The notes under the pieces were generated by a model, which was not told where the DNA came from, did no database searches, and was given only the letters and a program-made list of their open reading frames with translations. The position numbers and the translations under genes are program-made. This document shows positions 1 to 7,541 of a stretch of DNA of 37,585 nt, one piece after another. Origin of the DNA: an uncultured Bacteroidia bacterium (GTDB lineage: Bacteria > Bacteroidota > Bacteroidia > NS11-12g > UBA9320); contig CAJQIC010000068.1 in the NCBI GenBank assembly GCA_905478335.1, forward strand, positions 1 through 37,585. The letters run 5' to 3'. Numbering within the stretch: the first letter of the stretch is position 1; each line of letters opens with the position of its first letter.

Positions 1-69
1 AGGAAAAAGACCAAAATCAGGACACTTAAGGCTCGTAAAAAACAGTATCAGAAATTTAAACTAAATTAG
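1..69 (+). CDS. C-terminal tail of an unknown basic protein (partial)
   Basis: An open frame runs from the window edge to a TAG stop at 67-69 and encodes 22 residues. The tail is extremely basic (9 Lys and 3 Arg) and ends in QKFKLN. It has the look of a nucleic-acid-binding or ribosome-associated protein tail, but nothing allows a family call. The start lies outside the window. It converges with the small minus-strand ORF at 104-208. Confidence 0.45.
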   Translation, partial: RKKTKIRTLKARKKQYQKFKLN

Positions 70-103
70 CATGAACTCTCTCTTAGTTTTTCACTCAAAA
101 AGT

Positions 104-208
104 TCAACTTTCGCTGAAGACGTACAGCCCTCTTTTAATTAAAGTCTTGTCATCATAAACTTCGATAGTTCCTTGAATAGCTTTTTCTCTATACTTTAAT
201 GAACTCAT
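104..208 (-). CDS. Small hypothetical ORF (34 aa)
   Basis: ATG at 206-208 and TGA at 104-106 give a 34-residue product beginning MSSLKYREKA and ending LYVFSES. I do not recognise it. It has no signal peptide or membrane segment and its composition is mixed charged and beta-like. Two things favour a real gene: a perfect Bacteroidota -7 box (TATCTTTG) on the same strand, ending 23 nt upstream of the ATG, and a pair of direct repeats just upstream of that box. Against it are its length and the lack of a recognisable family. It could be a decayed fragment of a longer gene. Confidence 0.35.
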   Translation of the reverse strand: MSSLKYREKAIQGTIEVYDDKTLIKRGLYVFSES

Positions 209-231
209 ACGTTGTGTGATTGATTATAATC

Positions 232-239
232 CAAAGATA
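232..239 (-). promoter_or_regulatory. -7 promoter box for the small ORF
   Basis: On the minus strand these bases read TATCTTTG, a perfect match to the Bacteroidota -7 consensus TAnnTTTG, and 23 nt separate it from the ATG at 208. No clear -33 TTG lies at the usual 18-20 nt spacing. Confidence 0.4.
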
Positions 240-263
240 CATCAAAAGCATAACTAAAAAAAA

Positions 264-284
264 CCGTATACAGAGCCGTATACA
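264..284. repeat. Direct repeat pair containing GTATAC palindromes (possible operator)
   Basis: The 9-mer CCGTATACA occurs at 264-272 and again at 276-284, so the copies are 12 bp apart, close to one helical turn. Each contains the palindrome GTATAC. The pair sits just upstream of the -7 box at 232-239, where an activator or repressor site would be expected. The operator role is inference. Confidence 0.35.
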
Positions 285-291
285 ATTGACA

Positions 292-323
292 TAAAAAAAG
301 CCTAACTCGTTAATAGTTAGGCT
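292..323 (-). terminator. Intrinsic terminator after tRNA-Lys
   Basis: On the minus strand a 9-bp perfect stem (arms 299-307 and 315-323, 7-nt loop) is followed directly by seven T residues (298 down to 292). It lies 7 nt past the tRNA 3' end, so it should end the tRNA transcript. Confidence 0.8.
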
Positions 324-330
324 TAAGTTG

Positions 331-403
331 TGATCCAGCTGGGACTCGAACCCAGGACCACCTCCTTAAAAGGGAGATGCTCTACCAACTGAGCTACTGA
401 ATC
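331..403 (-). tRNA. tRNA-Lys (anticodon UUU)
   Basis: The minus strand folds into a full 73-nt cloverleaf. The acceptor arms are GATTCAG and CTGGATC, the discriminator base is A, and the D arm is GCTC/GAGC. The anticodon stem is TCTCC/GGAGG with loop CTTTTAA, giving anticodon TTT. The T stem is CTGGG/CCCAG with loop TTCGAGT. CCA is not encoded; the next bases are CAAC. Its promoter (451-480) and terminator (292-323) are both visible, so it appears to be a single-gene transcript. Confidence 0.95.
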
Positions 404-450
404 ATCCAATCAACAGTTATGGGCGAAACCAATTCCGTTTTTTGAGGGTG

Positions 451-480
451 CAAAAATAGATTTTTTAACAATCAAAACAA
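451..480 (-). promoter_or_regulatory. Promoter of tRNA-Lys
   Basis: On the minus strand the -7 box TATTTTTG (451-458) matches TAnnTTTG perfectly. A TTG (478-480) lies 19 nt upstream, as expected for the -33 element. The predicted start leaves a roughly 43-nt 5' leader before the tRNA. Confidence 0.65.
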
Positions 481-496
481 CATACCTTAAGATTTT

Positions 497-1582
497 TTAA
501 ATCTTTTTTTGATATGTGATGTGCGCTTTGATTTCTGCTGCCCCGATAGAGGCCAATAGTTGTAACATTCTTGGGTTAAAATCTCCAATCCAAGCCAATT
601 CACTTGTTTGTAAATGTGGGTCTGTTTTTATCAACTTAAAGACCTTCATCATCATTCCAGATGTTATGCCTAAGCCTTGATGGCTGGGGATTACACCGAA
701 TACTAAGCCTCTTATTTTTGTGACCGGTACGCGTGACTTGAAATACAAGAATTTTAATTTACCAAACCAATTCAGATTGCCATTGAGGTATTTAAAGATC
801 TCGTTTACTTCGATTATACTGACGTAAAATGCTACCGGTTTGTCTTTGTCATAGGTGAACCAGATTAAATCTTCTCGCATCACCGGTTTCATCGACTTCA
901 TTAGTTTTAAAACCTTTTCTTTTGACAATGGCACAAAGTGTTCGTGCTGTTTCCAAGCTGCATTATAAATAGCAGCAAAGTCAGCAGCGTATTTGCGTAA
1001 GTTTTGTTTATCAATATGCTTGATGATTAAGTCGGGATTATTGTCAACCTTTTTAGCCAGCGCGGATATTTTCTTTTCATTAAACCGGTCTGGTGAAATC
1101 TCTTGAGTCGACTGACGTATCATGATTTCGAAACCGAATGACTTAAAAAATTCTTCGTAATACGCCGGATTGTAGTTCTCTTGATAGCTCGGTTTTTGGA
1201 AACCTTTGACCATCAACCCCCAAAACTTGTCGCGTTCACCATAATTGACCGGTGCCTCAACAATCGATAAGCGGTTAGATTGTAACCAAGTTATACCCGT
1301 TTTGAATAGTAAGTGGGCGGCAGTTTGGTCATTAATGCATTCAAAAAAGCCAAGTCCACCTTTGTCCCCTTTGTTAACAAACGCGGCAATCCTACCAATA
1401 GCTTCATTGTTGTTCAACAACAACCATATCCCAACTTCATTTGGTGCTTTGTTGTCCCACAATATCTTTTTAATTTCCTGTCGAATATGTGGAATGTATT
1501 CTGGGTCATTCTTATAGATGCGCTTAGGGACATCTAAGAATGCGCGAAACAGTTTGCTGCTATCTACTTTTACAATTTGCAT
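497..1582 (-). CDS. GNAT-like acyltransferase domain protein
   Basis: A 361-residue cytoplasmic protein. The C-terminal third carries a GNAT-like acyl-CoA loop (GVIPSHQGLG, about residues 296-305) followed by a WIGDFNP segment and a final ITYQ strand, as in the N-acetyltransferase fold. The N-terminal half (VPKRIYKNDPEYIP, then APVNYGERDKFWGL near residue 115) matches a set of large two-domain GNAT proteins common in Bacteroidota, usually annotated only as GNAT family or YghO-like. The substrate is unknown. Its start overlaps the stop of the upstream nucleoside phosphorylase gene by 13 nt, so the two are very likely cotranscribed and translationally coupled. It ends next to the tRNA-Lys unit. 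Confidence 0.75.
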   Translation of the reverse strand: MQIVKVDSSKLFRAFLDVPKRIYKNDPEYIPHIRQEIKKILWDNKAPNEVGIWLLLNNNEAIGRIAAFVNKGDKGGLGFFECINDQTAAHLLFKTGITWLQSNRLSIVEAPVNYGERDKFWGLMVKGFQKPSYQENYNPAYYEEFFKSFGFEIMIRQSTQEISPDRFNEKKISALAKKVDNNPDLIIKHIDKQNLRKYAADFAAIYNAAWKQHEHFVPLSKEKVLKLMKSMKPVMREDLIWFTYDKDKPVAFYVSIIEVNEIFKYLNGNLNWFGKLKFLYFKSRVPVTKIRGLVFGVIPSHQGLGITSGMMMKVFKLIKTDPHLQTSELAWIGDFNPRMLQLLASIGAAEIKAHITYQKKI

Positions 1583-2424
1583 AAAATGTCTAACGTTTTT
1601 TGAATCGTTGACGACATGATTTGCTCTGGATTAGATGCAAATTCTCCCGAAAGACGATTTGCCATAATAGCATTAATAGATATGGACTTGTGTCCTAAAA
1701 GTTTACACAGTCCGTAAATACCTGCCGTCTCCATTTCGATGTTGGTAATACACCGACCGTTTATATGCAGGTCGCCTAATTCTGCGATAACATCAGTTGA
1801 AGGAGAGAGTCTAAGCTTCCTGTTTTGTGGAGAGTAGAACCCCCCAGTGGTTAATGTTACTCCCGAAGTAAATGTATTTGAAAATCTATCAACTAATGAG
1901 GCATCTGCTTCAAATACGTAAGGCTTGATCGGTAATTCTGTAAAAGCCAATTTATTTAACCAAGCGGCTTCTTTTGGTGTTGAGTCTGGGAGCTTATACC
2001 AAGCAAATAGGGATTCTAGCCCAATGGCAACTTCTGTGGCAATTACAGTGCCTATTGGTACGTCATTATTCATACTGCCAGAGGTGCCAATCCGGACTAT
2101 GGTCAACGATGTATGTTCTGTCTTTACTGTTCTTGACTTTAAATCGATATTGAAAAGTGCATCAAGTTCGTTGAGTACAATGTCAATATTGTCTGTCCCC
2201 ATTCCGGTGCTCAAACAGGTTATTGCCTTTCCTTTGTATGTGCCCGAATGAATTACGAATTCTCGATTTGATTTGATGATCTCGACATCATCAAAATATT
2301 GACTGACTATCTTAACACGGTTTGGATCGCCAACGGTAATGATGGTTTTAGCGATGTCCTCTGGCAACACTGCCAAATGGTACACCGAACCGTCAGGGTT
2401 AAGTATTAATTCAGATTCTTGCAA
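1570..2424 (-). CDS. Nucleoside phosphorylase (uridine/purine type)
   Basis: A 284-residue member of the PNP/UDP phosphorylase family, which splits nucleosides with phosphate into base plus ribose-1-phosphate for salvage. The N-terminal strand LILNPDGSVYHL, the phosphate-binding GDPNRV (about residues 32-37), the STGMGTDN loop (about 72-79), the RIGTSGS motif and the EMETAGIYGL segment near residue 230 are all characteristic. I cannot separate uridine from purine specificity. The start codon is TTG: no ATG or GTG occurs before the conserved N-terminal strand. A -7-like box ends 5 nt before this TTG, predicting a leaderless message. The gene is divergent from the usp gene at 2473 and overlaps the downstream GNAT gene. 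Confidence 0.88.
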   Translation of the reverse strand: MQESELILNPDGSVYHLAVLPEDIAKTIITVGDPNRVKIVSQYFDDVEIIKSNREFVIHSGTYKGKAITCLSTGMGTDNIDIVLNELDALFNIDLKSRTVKTEHTSLTIVRIGTSGSMNNDVPIGTVIATEVAIGLESLFAWYKLPDSTPKEAAWLNKLAFTELPIKPYVFEADASLVDRFSNTFTSGVTLTTGGFYSPQNRKLRLSPSTDVIAELGDLHINGRCITNIEMETAGIYGLCKLLGHKSISINAIMANRLSGEFASNPEQIMSSTIQKTLDILCKL

Positions 2425-2429
2425 TTCTT

Positions 2430-2459
2430 AAAATGTAATAGTACTACTTTTGCGGCAAA
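2430..2459 (-). promoter_or_regulatory. Promoter of the nucleoside phosphorylase gene (leaderless type)
   Basis: On the minus strand TACATTTT (2430-2437) matches TAnnTTTG except for the last base. TTTG (2456-2459) lies 18 nt upstream, where -33 should be. The box ends 5 nt before the TTG start at 2424. Confidence 0.5.
2445..2452 (+). promoter_or_regulatory. -7 box of the usp gene
   Basis: TACTTTTG is a perfect TAnnTTTG match and ends 20 nt before the ATG at 2473. The upstream TTG at 2419-2421 is 23 nt away, a little long for -33. Because this promoter lies downstream of 2419, it supports the 2473 start rather than a longer frame. It interleaves with the divergent promoter at 2430-2459. Confidence 0.55.
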
Positions 2460-2472
2460 TAAACACGATTCG

Positions 2473-3372
2473 ATGAACTCAATAAAAACGCCAAAGGAGA
2501 ACATTATTTTAGTCCCAACCGATTTATCTACTGCGTCAGCACATGCAATGGACCATGCAGTAGGGATTGCTGAACTGTTCGACAACCAAATAACACTGTT
2601 GTATGTTGTTGAAGAAAGCTTTTTTAAATCTATTTTTAGTGGAGGGATGGAAAAGGCTGTGTTGATAGATACAATCAATGCAAAATTGTTGGAAAAAGCT
2701 GAAGCGATTAAAGCGAGTCACCCAAACCTGACTATCAATACGTTGGTGCGTGAAGGAAAAGTATACAAACAAATTATAGACGTATCTCAAACCTTTGCAT
2801 GTGATAGCATTGTAATGGGATTTAGCGGTGCAAGTGGAATGGAAAGGTTTATGGGAAGTACAACGACCCGTGTACTGAAAAGTTCTGAAGTGCCAGTTGT
2901 TATTGTAAAAGACGTTCGTTCGAACATCAAATATGAAAAAATTGTACTCCCCATTGACTTGACAAAAGAATCACGTCAAAAAGTAGATTGGGCGATACAT
3001 GTGGCTAAGCAATACAACTCTGAAATCCATGTAATTATGGAAATTGAGAAAGATGAATTTTTAGCGAAAAGGTTGAAGGCAAGCTTAAAGCAGGTTGAAA
3101 AGATTTTAGCGAAAAACGGAGTTAACTATACATCTAAAATACTTGATGATACAGACTATCCGGACCATTTCGGCAAAGATGTTGTGCAGTATTCAGACGA
3201 AATATCGGCGGATTTGATCATGATTATGACTCAAAAAGAGGCAGGTGTCCAAGATTATTTAAGAATTGGTTCGTTTGCACGTCATATCATACATGAATCG
3301 AAAAACACACCAGTAATGGCCATCAAGCCTAAACAAACAGTTACCTATTGGGCAACTGAGTCATTCGCTTAA
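2473..3372 (+). CDS. Universal stress protein, tandem UspA domains
   Basis: A 299-residue cytoplasmic protein with two UspA folds in tandem. Domain 1 starts at ENIILVPTDLS and carries a GFSGASGMERFMGST segment near residue 120, resembling the G-x2-G-x9-G(S/T) nucleotide loop of ATP-binding Usp proteins. Domain 2 starts near residue 155 (YEKIVLPIDLT) and its equivalent loop is degenerate (TQKEAGVQDYLRIGS). The frame is open further upstream, but the promoter at 2445-2452 and the family N-terminus point to the ATG at 2473. A second tandem Usp gene lies at 11803-12621. Usp proteins are generally linked to stress or stationary-phase survival; the exact role here is unknown. Confidence 0.88.
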   Translation: MNSIKTPKENIILVPTDLSTASAHAMDHAVGIAELFDNQITLLYVVEESFFKSIFSGGMEKAVLIDTINAKLLEKAEAIKASHPNLTINTLVREGKVYKQIIDVSQTFACDSIVMGFSGASGMERFMGSTTTRVLKSSEVPVVIVKDVRSNIKYEKIVLPIDLTKESRQKVDWAIHVAKQYNSEIHVIMEIEKDEFLAKRLKASLKQVEKILAKNGVNYTSKILDDTDYPDHFGKDVVQYSDEISADLIMIMTQKEAGVQDYLRIGSFARHIIHESKNTPVMAIKPKQTVTYWATESFA

Positions 3373-3414
3373 TAGATTATAGATTCTGATTGGTCGACAT
3401 TCGAGGGTAAATAC

Positions 3415-3444
3415 TTGAAAGTAAAATAAATGCCAACAGATTTG
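3415..3444 (+). promoter_or_regulatory. Probable promoter of the efflux adaptor gene
   Basis: TTG at 3415-3417, a 19-nt spacer, then CAGATTTG (3437-3444), which misses TAnnTTTG at one base. It ends 12 nt before the ATG at 3457. Confidence 0.45.
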
Positions 3445-3456
3445 CAGGATTGAAAC

Positions 3457-4599
3457 ATGAAGAGATTCTTTAAAATTTTTCTGATTATCGTTTTCGCTGG
3501 GTTGTTCCTGCTAACCTTCTATTATTTGTTTAATAAAGGGAAATCAGTCCCTGTTGAGTATACTACAGAACAAGCATTTGTTTCGTCTATCGTCAAAAAG
3601 ACGGTGGCAACGGGCTCTGTTGTTCCACGCAACGAGATTGAGATAAAGCCGCAGCTAAGTGGTATTATCTCAGAACTGTATGTCGAAGCAGGCAAAGAGA
3701 TTAATTACGGAGACTTAATTGCCAAGATTAAGGTAATTCCGAACATGTCTAATCTTAACAATGCGGAAAATCGAGTGAATCGGGCAAAAATATCTTTGGA
3801 TAACGCAGTTAAGGATTACAATCGAAATAAACCATTATTCGACGAAGGGGTAATCTCTCAGCAAGAATTTCAACGGTTCAATTTAGCTTTAAACAACGCC
3901 AAAGAAGAGGTTTCTGCGGCTACAGACAATCTGCGCATTGTCAGAGATGGAGTGTCTTCAAAATCTGGTAAAGCGTCGAACACCTTAGTGCGTTCGACCA
4001 TTGCGGGAACCATACTTGATGTACCGGTTGAAGTAGGTAACTCAGTAATTGAGGCCAACAACTTTAATGCAGGTACGACCATCGCTTTCGTAGCGGATAT
4101 GGATAAAATGGTTTTCGAAGGAAAAGTAGATGAATCTGAGGTAGGTAAGCTTAAACTAGGGATGGACTTGATTTTAACCCTTGGTGCTATCGAAGATCAA
4201 AAGATACCGGCAAAACTGGAGTACATCTCACCAAAAGGGGTTGACGAACAAGGCGCAATTCAGTTTGAGATTAAGGCGGCTATCATCAATAACGACAATG
4301 TGTTCATAAGAGCGGGTTACAGTGCGAATGCCGACATAGTGCTAGAAAGTAAAGACAGCATATTGGTTATTTCGGAATCCCTCCTGCAATTTGATAAAGC
4401 AAAAAAGCCTTTTATTGAGGTTGAAACTGGAAAGCAGCAATTCGAGAAACAAGATGTTACCTTGGGCATATCTGACGGACTTTTTGTTGAAGTCTTGGGC
4501 GGCGTAACAGCAGAGGATAAAATCAAGTCCAAGCCAAAAGAAACAGCAAAATCAGCTGATCAAGCACCAAGCAAAAAAGGCAGACGCGGGAAACGCTAG
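3457..4599 (+). CDS. Periplasmic adaptor subunit of an efflux/export system (HlyD/MacA type)
   Basis: A 380-residue membrane-fusion protein. One N-terminal transmembrane anchor (about 5-27) is followed by the first lipoyl half (VVPRNEIEIKPQLSGII, with LYVEAGKEINYGDLIAKI after it), a coiled-coil hairpin (about 95-165), the second lipoyl half (TIAGTILDVPVEVGNSV), a beta-barrel domain (about 210-290) and a membrane-proximal domain. This order is typical of adaptors that link an inner-membrane ABC or RND pump to an outer-membrane channel. The C-terminus is a Lys/Arg-rich tail. MacA-type genes are normally followed by the permease and ATPase genes; here the next gene is convergent, so the adaptor is an orphan in this window. 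Its stop overlaps the opposing stop by 4 nt (CTAG). Confidence 0.87.
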   Translation: MKRFFKIFLIIVFAGLFLLTFYYLFNKGKSVPVEYTTEQAFVSSIVKKTVATGSVVPRNEIEIKPQLSGIISELYVEAGKEINYGDLIAKIKVIPNMSNLNNAENRVNRAKISLDNAVKDYNRNKPLFDEGVISQQEFQRFNLALNNAKEEVSAATDNLRIVRDGVSSKSGKASNTLVRSTIAGTILDVPVEVGNSVIEANNFNAGTTIAFVADMDKMVFEGKVDESEVGKLKLGMDLILTLGAIEDQKIPAKLEYISPKGVDEQGAIQFEIKAAIINNDNVFIRAGYSANADIVLESKDSILVISESLLQFDKAKKPFIEVETGKQQFEKQDVTLGISDGLFVEVLGGVTAEDKIKSKPKETAKSADQAPSKKGRRGKR

Positions 4600-5546
4600 T
4601 TTGGTTCCTCTCTACCTAAAAACTTCCCATTAATAGGAAAACTATCTTTTATCGGTTCAAGCGTGTTTGAGGTGAGCAGGTCTAAGTCTGGCTGCCCAGC
4701 ATCTACCCAAGCGGTGTACCATAAAGAACCTACGCATAGAACACTTGAACGCATGCGTCGCTCTACCATATTATTTAACCCATTGTGGTATGCACTGCTG
4801 TACTTTTTCGATTGCGTGCGCACTGTTTGCCGGCCGCGTTGCTCAAAAGTATATAAGTGATCATCGCGTATAGCGTCTTGTGATAACTTGTCCAGATACA
4901 ATACTGAATCTACGGCAGAATAGGATTCTTCAAACTTCGACCAGATGGTATTTTCGATATTAAATATATACACCGCTTTGCCCGTAAAGAGGTCATAGGT
5001 GTCACAAAACAACTCAGGTAACCGGGATTCCCAGAACCCATGAATGCCACGCTGGCCTGTGTATTGCCCATTGTAGTTATGCGAGGTATGCAGCGGTACA
5101 TGCAAATCCCCAACATAATGACCAAGGTCTGCACTTAGCTTTATAATACTTGTAAAATCTCTTTCGATAAATGCTTTTGTTAACCACCATTTGACACGCA
5201 TGACGTGCCATGGAACGATGCCATGTGCCATTAGTGTATCTGTGCCGTACCATGCTATTGCGCTATCGTAATTTCGCGGAATAGTGTCTAAGGGTATAAC
5301 GGATTCGTAATAGTCAGCATCAAGATAATGCCTAGGAGCTTCGTCCTTCAGTAAATATCTGCGTTTGTCGGCCTGAACCGCCAACTCAGTAATGCTTGCA
5401 ATGTTTGCCTTATAAAACCCAAACATCTCTGTAGGAAGCGTGTAAACGGCTGCATGATTAATGGTTTTATGGGCAAAGAAACCCCAGCTATTGGCAGATA
5501 TTGGATACGTGAATAGTCCAACTAAAAGAATGATAAACCGCGACAT
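4596..5546 (-). CDS. Secreted zinc-dependent phospholipase C / S1-P1 nuclease-like hydrolase
   Basis: A 316-residue secreted protein. A signal peptide of about 20 residues ends so that Trp21 would be the mature N-terminus, as in P1 nuclease and bacterial PLC, where that Trp is a zinc ligand. Further candidate ligands are His26 (WGFFAHKTINH), His73 and Asp76/78 (PRHYLDADYY), His114, and the helix LGHYVGDLHVPLHT (His143, Asp147, His149, His153), then HGFWE (His169, Glu173). Together these form a trinuclear-zinc site cutting phosphodiester bonds in the periplasm or outside the cell. Whether the substrate is lipid or nucleic acid cannot be decided from sequence. A -7-like box ends 4 nt before the ATG, predicting a leaderless transcript. 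Confidence 0.82.
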   Translation of the reverse strand: MSRFIILLVGLFTYPISANSWGFFAHKTINHAAVYTLPTEMFGFYKANIASITELAVQADKRRYLLKDEAPRHYLDADYYESVIPLDTIPRNYDSAIAWYGTDTLMAHGIVPWHVMRVKWWLTKAFIERDFTSIIKLSADLGHYVGDLHVPLHTSHNYNGQYTGQRGIHGFWESRLPELFCDTYDLFTGKAVYIFNIENTIWSKFEESYSAVDSVLYLDKLSQDAIRDDHLYTFEQRGRQTVRTQSKKYSSAYHNGLNNMVERRMRSSVLCVGSLWYTAWVDAGQPDLDLLTSNTLEPIKDSFPINGKFLGREEPN

Positions 5547-5550
5547 GGTA

Positions 5551-5558
5551 TAAACCTA
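5551..5558 (-). promoter_or_regulatory. -7-like box 4 nt before the PLC/nuclease start
   Basis: The minus strand reads TAGGTTTA, one mismatch (last base) from TAnnTTTG. It is followed by TACC and then the ATG at 5546. No clear -33 TTG is visible at the expected distance. Confidence 0.35.
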
Positions 5559-5624
5559 GCCATATTGTTGTTTTACCTGCGTGATGATTCATTGTGTGAT
5601 GAAGATAGGCAACCGAACGTTGCT

Positions 5625-6353
5625 TTATTTGTCTTCTTGGTCTTTTGGTTTGAACGTAAATGTAACCGTAGGATGTTGCTGACGTTGCATCTCTTCAAGC
5701 GCCCTTTTTTCATTTTCCATGTCAATCCACCATTGAGGCATTTCGTCTTCTTCTTCAAAAGGATCAGGGTCATCCTGCGGGCCAATTTTTCGATACATAA
5801 AGGCTATGCCAATTCCAGATAAGGCCCCAAATAAATGCCCTTCCCATGAAATATTCATGTCTTTTACCCAGCTGTATTGCGGAAATAAACCCCAGATCAT
5901 GCTGCCGTACATAAACACCAAGATAAATGCGACTGCCGTTAAATGTTTGTTTTTGCGGACAAAGCCTGACGTCATTAAAAATGCCACCATACCATAAACC
6001 AACCCACTAGCGCCGATATGAACGGTGCGCTCCTGTCCGAGCAACCAAATTCCTAAACCGCTGATTAACCATATTCCAATAAAAATGCGCCAGCTCTTGC
6101 TTTTGAAGAAGTGGAAAATGAATGAAGCAGAAACGAGAAAAGGAATGGTATTGGAAAATAAGTGGGTGAAGTCACCATGTAAGAATGGCATGGCTACAAT
6201 TCCTATTAGTCCTGATATTTCGCCGGGGCGAACACCTAAATTGTTCAGGTTTAATAAATATGCTTCGTTGGTAAAGAAAACCAACCAAAAGAAAACCACA
6301 AATACAGATGGCCACAAGATGTCGTCAACGATTTGGGTAATGAATTTAAGCAT
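5625..6353 (-). CDS. Rhomboid-family intramembrane serine protease
   Basis: A 242-residue polytopic inner-membrane protease. The catalytic Ser116 is in GASG (HIGASGLVYG) and the partner His173 is in WEGHLFGALSG. HGDFTHLFSN (about 59-68) supplies the conserved oxyanion-region His and Asn. About six membrane segments end near residue 188, followed by an acidic then Gln-rich cytoplasmic tail (about 190-242). Rhomboids cleave transmembrane substrates within the bilayer; no substrate is suggested here. It starts 4 nt after the DUF6438 lipoprotein gene stop and so probably shares its transcript. A 78-nt gap separates it from the PLC gene downstream. Confidence 0.92.
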   Translation of the reverse strand: MLKFITQIVDDILWPSVFVVFFWLVFFTNEAYLLNLNNLGVRPGEISGLIGIVAMPFLHGDFTHLFSNTIPFLVSASFIFHFFKSKSWRIFIGIWLISGLGIWLLGQERTVHIGASGLVYGMVAFLMTSGFVRKNKHLTAVAFILVFMYGSMIWGLFPQYSWVKDMNISWEGHLFGALSGIGIAFMYRKIGPQDDPDPFEEEDEMPQWWIDMENEKRALEEMQRQQHPTVTFTFKPKDQEDK

Positions 6354-6357
6354 TTAG

Positions 6358-6816
6358 TTATTTTGAATTCGAGCTAGTCCAGCCATCACTTTCAGCAATG
6401 TTGGATAGCATATTGTTAATAACGTCTAGCGTTGAAGGATGTTCACCACGCACGGATACTTTCTTTTTGACGTCTTTGTAATTGAATTGAAAAATGACAC
6501 TTGGAAGGTCGGTAACCTGAGTAGGGTAGGTGTCTTCAAAACTGTTCCAGTCGTAAGTGGCCAGTTGCTTGAAAAGCACTTTGGTTTCTTCCGCTGTCAA
6601 TTGTTTTGTGAAGCTTCCAATTTTGTCTGTGAAACGCTCTCCGTCAAATGTGGCCAAACCATTTCCGGTGATAGTCATTTGGTAAATGGGGCAAGTGCCA
6701 AAGCACGCCGTTTTAGTCAATTGGATGCTGGCAGATTCGGGTACTTGGTTGCGTTTTTTGCAGGCGGAACCTGTGAGCAATACAAGCCCCAACAATAATG
6801 TGCTGAGGCGTATCAT
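6358..6816 (-). CDS. DUF6438-type lipoprotein
   Basis: A 152-residue protein with a lipoprotein signal: hydrophobic residues 3-17 and a lipobox ending at Cys19 (LTGSAC), followed by KKR. The mature part contains ACFGTCPIYQMTI, the signature Cys-x3-Cys-Pro-x-Tyr of the DUF6438 family. The molecular function of that family is unknown; the two cysteines may form a disulfide in the periplasm. It starts 2 nt after the lolA stop and ends 4 nt before the rhomboid start, giving a tight lolA, DUF6438, rhomboid order in one operon. Confidence 0.75.
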   Translation of the reverse strand: MIRLSTLLLGLVLLTGSACKKRNQVPESASIQLTKTACFGTCPIYQMTITGNGLATFDGERFTDKIGSFTKQLTAEETKVLFKQLATYDWNSFEDTYPTQVTDLPSVIFQFNYKDVKKKVSVRGEHPSTLDVINNMLSNIAESDGWTSSNSK

Positions 6817-6818
6817 AT

Positions 6819-7478
6819 CTAGCTTTTGGTTAAGTCAATGACAACAACACCTGGTTTGCTTTTTGTGTCAAACTTAAAGAAGGTGTCGTTCATGGTTAAA
6901 TTCGCTTGAAAGCTTTTGATACTGTAAGTTGCGTTAACGCCGTTTTTGTTCAAAACAGACATATTGACAACCTTATGAGACGCTTTATCGATGTCTAATT
7001 TGACCTTAAAGTAAGGTTTTGATTTATTCGTTGGGGTTAATTCGATTTTCTGAATCTTTTTACCTCCAACCAAGGTTTCTCCAACATATTTTGAGTTAAA
7101 TCCTTTCTTGTAGATGGTGAAGATTTCTGACGGGTTAATGTCTTGCGCATTGGCGTCAAATTTGGTAATCTGTACTTCGTTTTCTTCTTTGAAGTACGTC
7201 CACATCGTTTTGCCATCACAGTAAATCTCCTGATCTGATAAAGTAATCTTGAATTTCTTTCCTTTCAAATACAGGGTGCCATTCTGCTTAATTTTTGACT
7301 TCGTTTGGGTATTGTTAATTGTAATAGAAAAACCAGCTTTAATGGTTTTGTAAGTTTGGTAGGTCGTACTTACTTTTCCAAGAATCCGATTAGCGGTAGC
7401 GTCTTGAGCTGTCAAGTGCTGGGACCCAACAATAAAAAGTGCAATCAACGAAAGTGTTATGGTGATGTTTTTTCTCAT
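6819..7478 (-). CDS. lolA: Outer-membrane lipoprotein carrier LolA
   Basis: A 219-residue periplasmic chaperone that carries lipoproteins from the inner to the outer membrane. A Sec signal peptide (about 1-25, ending LTAQ) precedes an 11-strand LolA-type half-barrel with segments such as GTLYLKGKKFKI, YCDGKTMWTYFKEENEV and the C-terminal FKFDTKSKPGVVVIDL. The ATG at 7478 is chosen because it opens the signal peptide (MRKNITITL); the frame is open 14 codons further upstream but those codons would spoil it. It lies 63 nt downstream of ftsK, a pairing seen widely in Bacteroidota. Bacteroidota usually lack LolB, so LolA probably hands over cargo differently. Confidence 0.87.
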   Translation of the reverse strand: MRKNITITLSLIALFIVGSQHLTAQDATANRILGKVSTTYQTYKTIKAGFSITINNTQTKSKIKQNGTLYLKGKKFKITLSDQEIYCDGKTMWTYFKEENEVQITKFDANAQDINPSEIFTIYKKGFNSKYVGETLVGGKKIQKIELTPTNKSKPYFKVKLDIDKASHKVVNMSVLNKNGVNATYSIKSFQANLTMNDTFFKFDTKSKPGVVVIDLTKS

Positions 7479-7541
7479 TTCAATTCTTTTGTGCCAATTT
7501 GTAAAGGTGGTTGTTACCATTCCAAATTTACAGGTGCAAAG

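Noticed and set aside
489-505. AU-rich hairpin with a T-run at the end of the GNAT gene.
   Set aside because: The T-run is on the plus strand, where no gene precedes it; on the gene's strand it is an A-run before the stem, and the stem overlaps the stop codon.
1925-2251. Open plus-strand frame opposite the nucleoside phosphorylase gene.
   Set aside because: Its product has no family features, and the frame is a mirror of the conserved coding strand.
2419-2472. Longer start for the usp gene at 2419.
   Set aside because: The perfect -7 box at 2445-2452 lies inside this extension, and the extra residues (QFLKCNSTT) are not Usp-like.
5609-5623. Hairpin GCAAC/GTTGC right after the rhomboid stop codon, considered as a terminator.
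   Set aside because: On the minus strand no T-run follows (CTATC); stem is only 5 bp.
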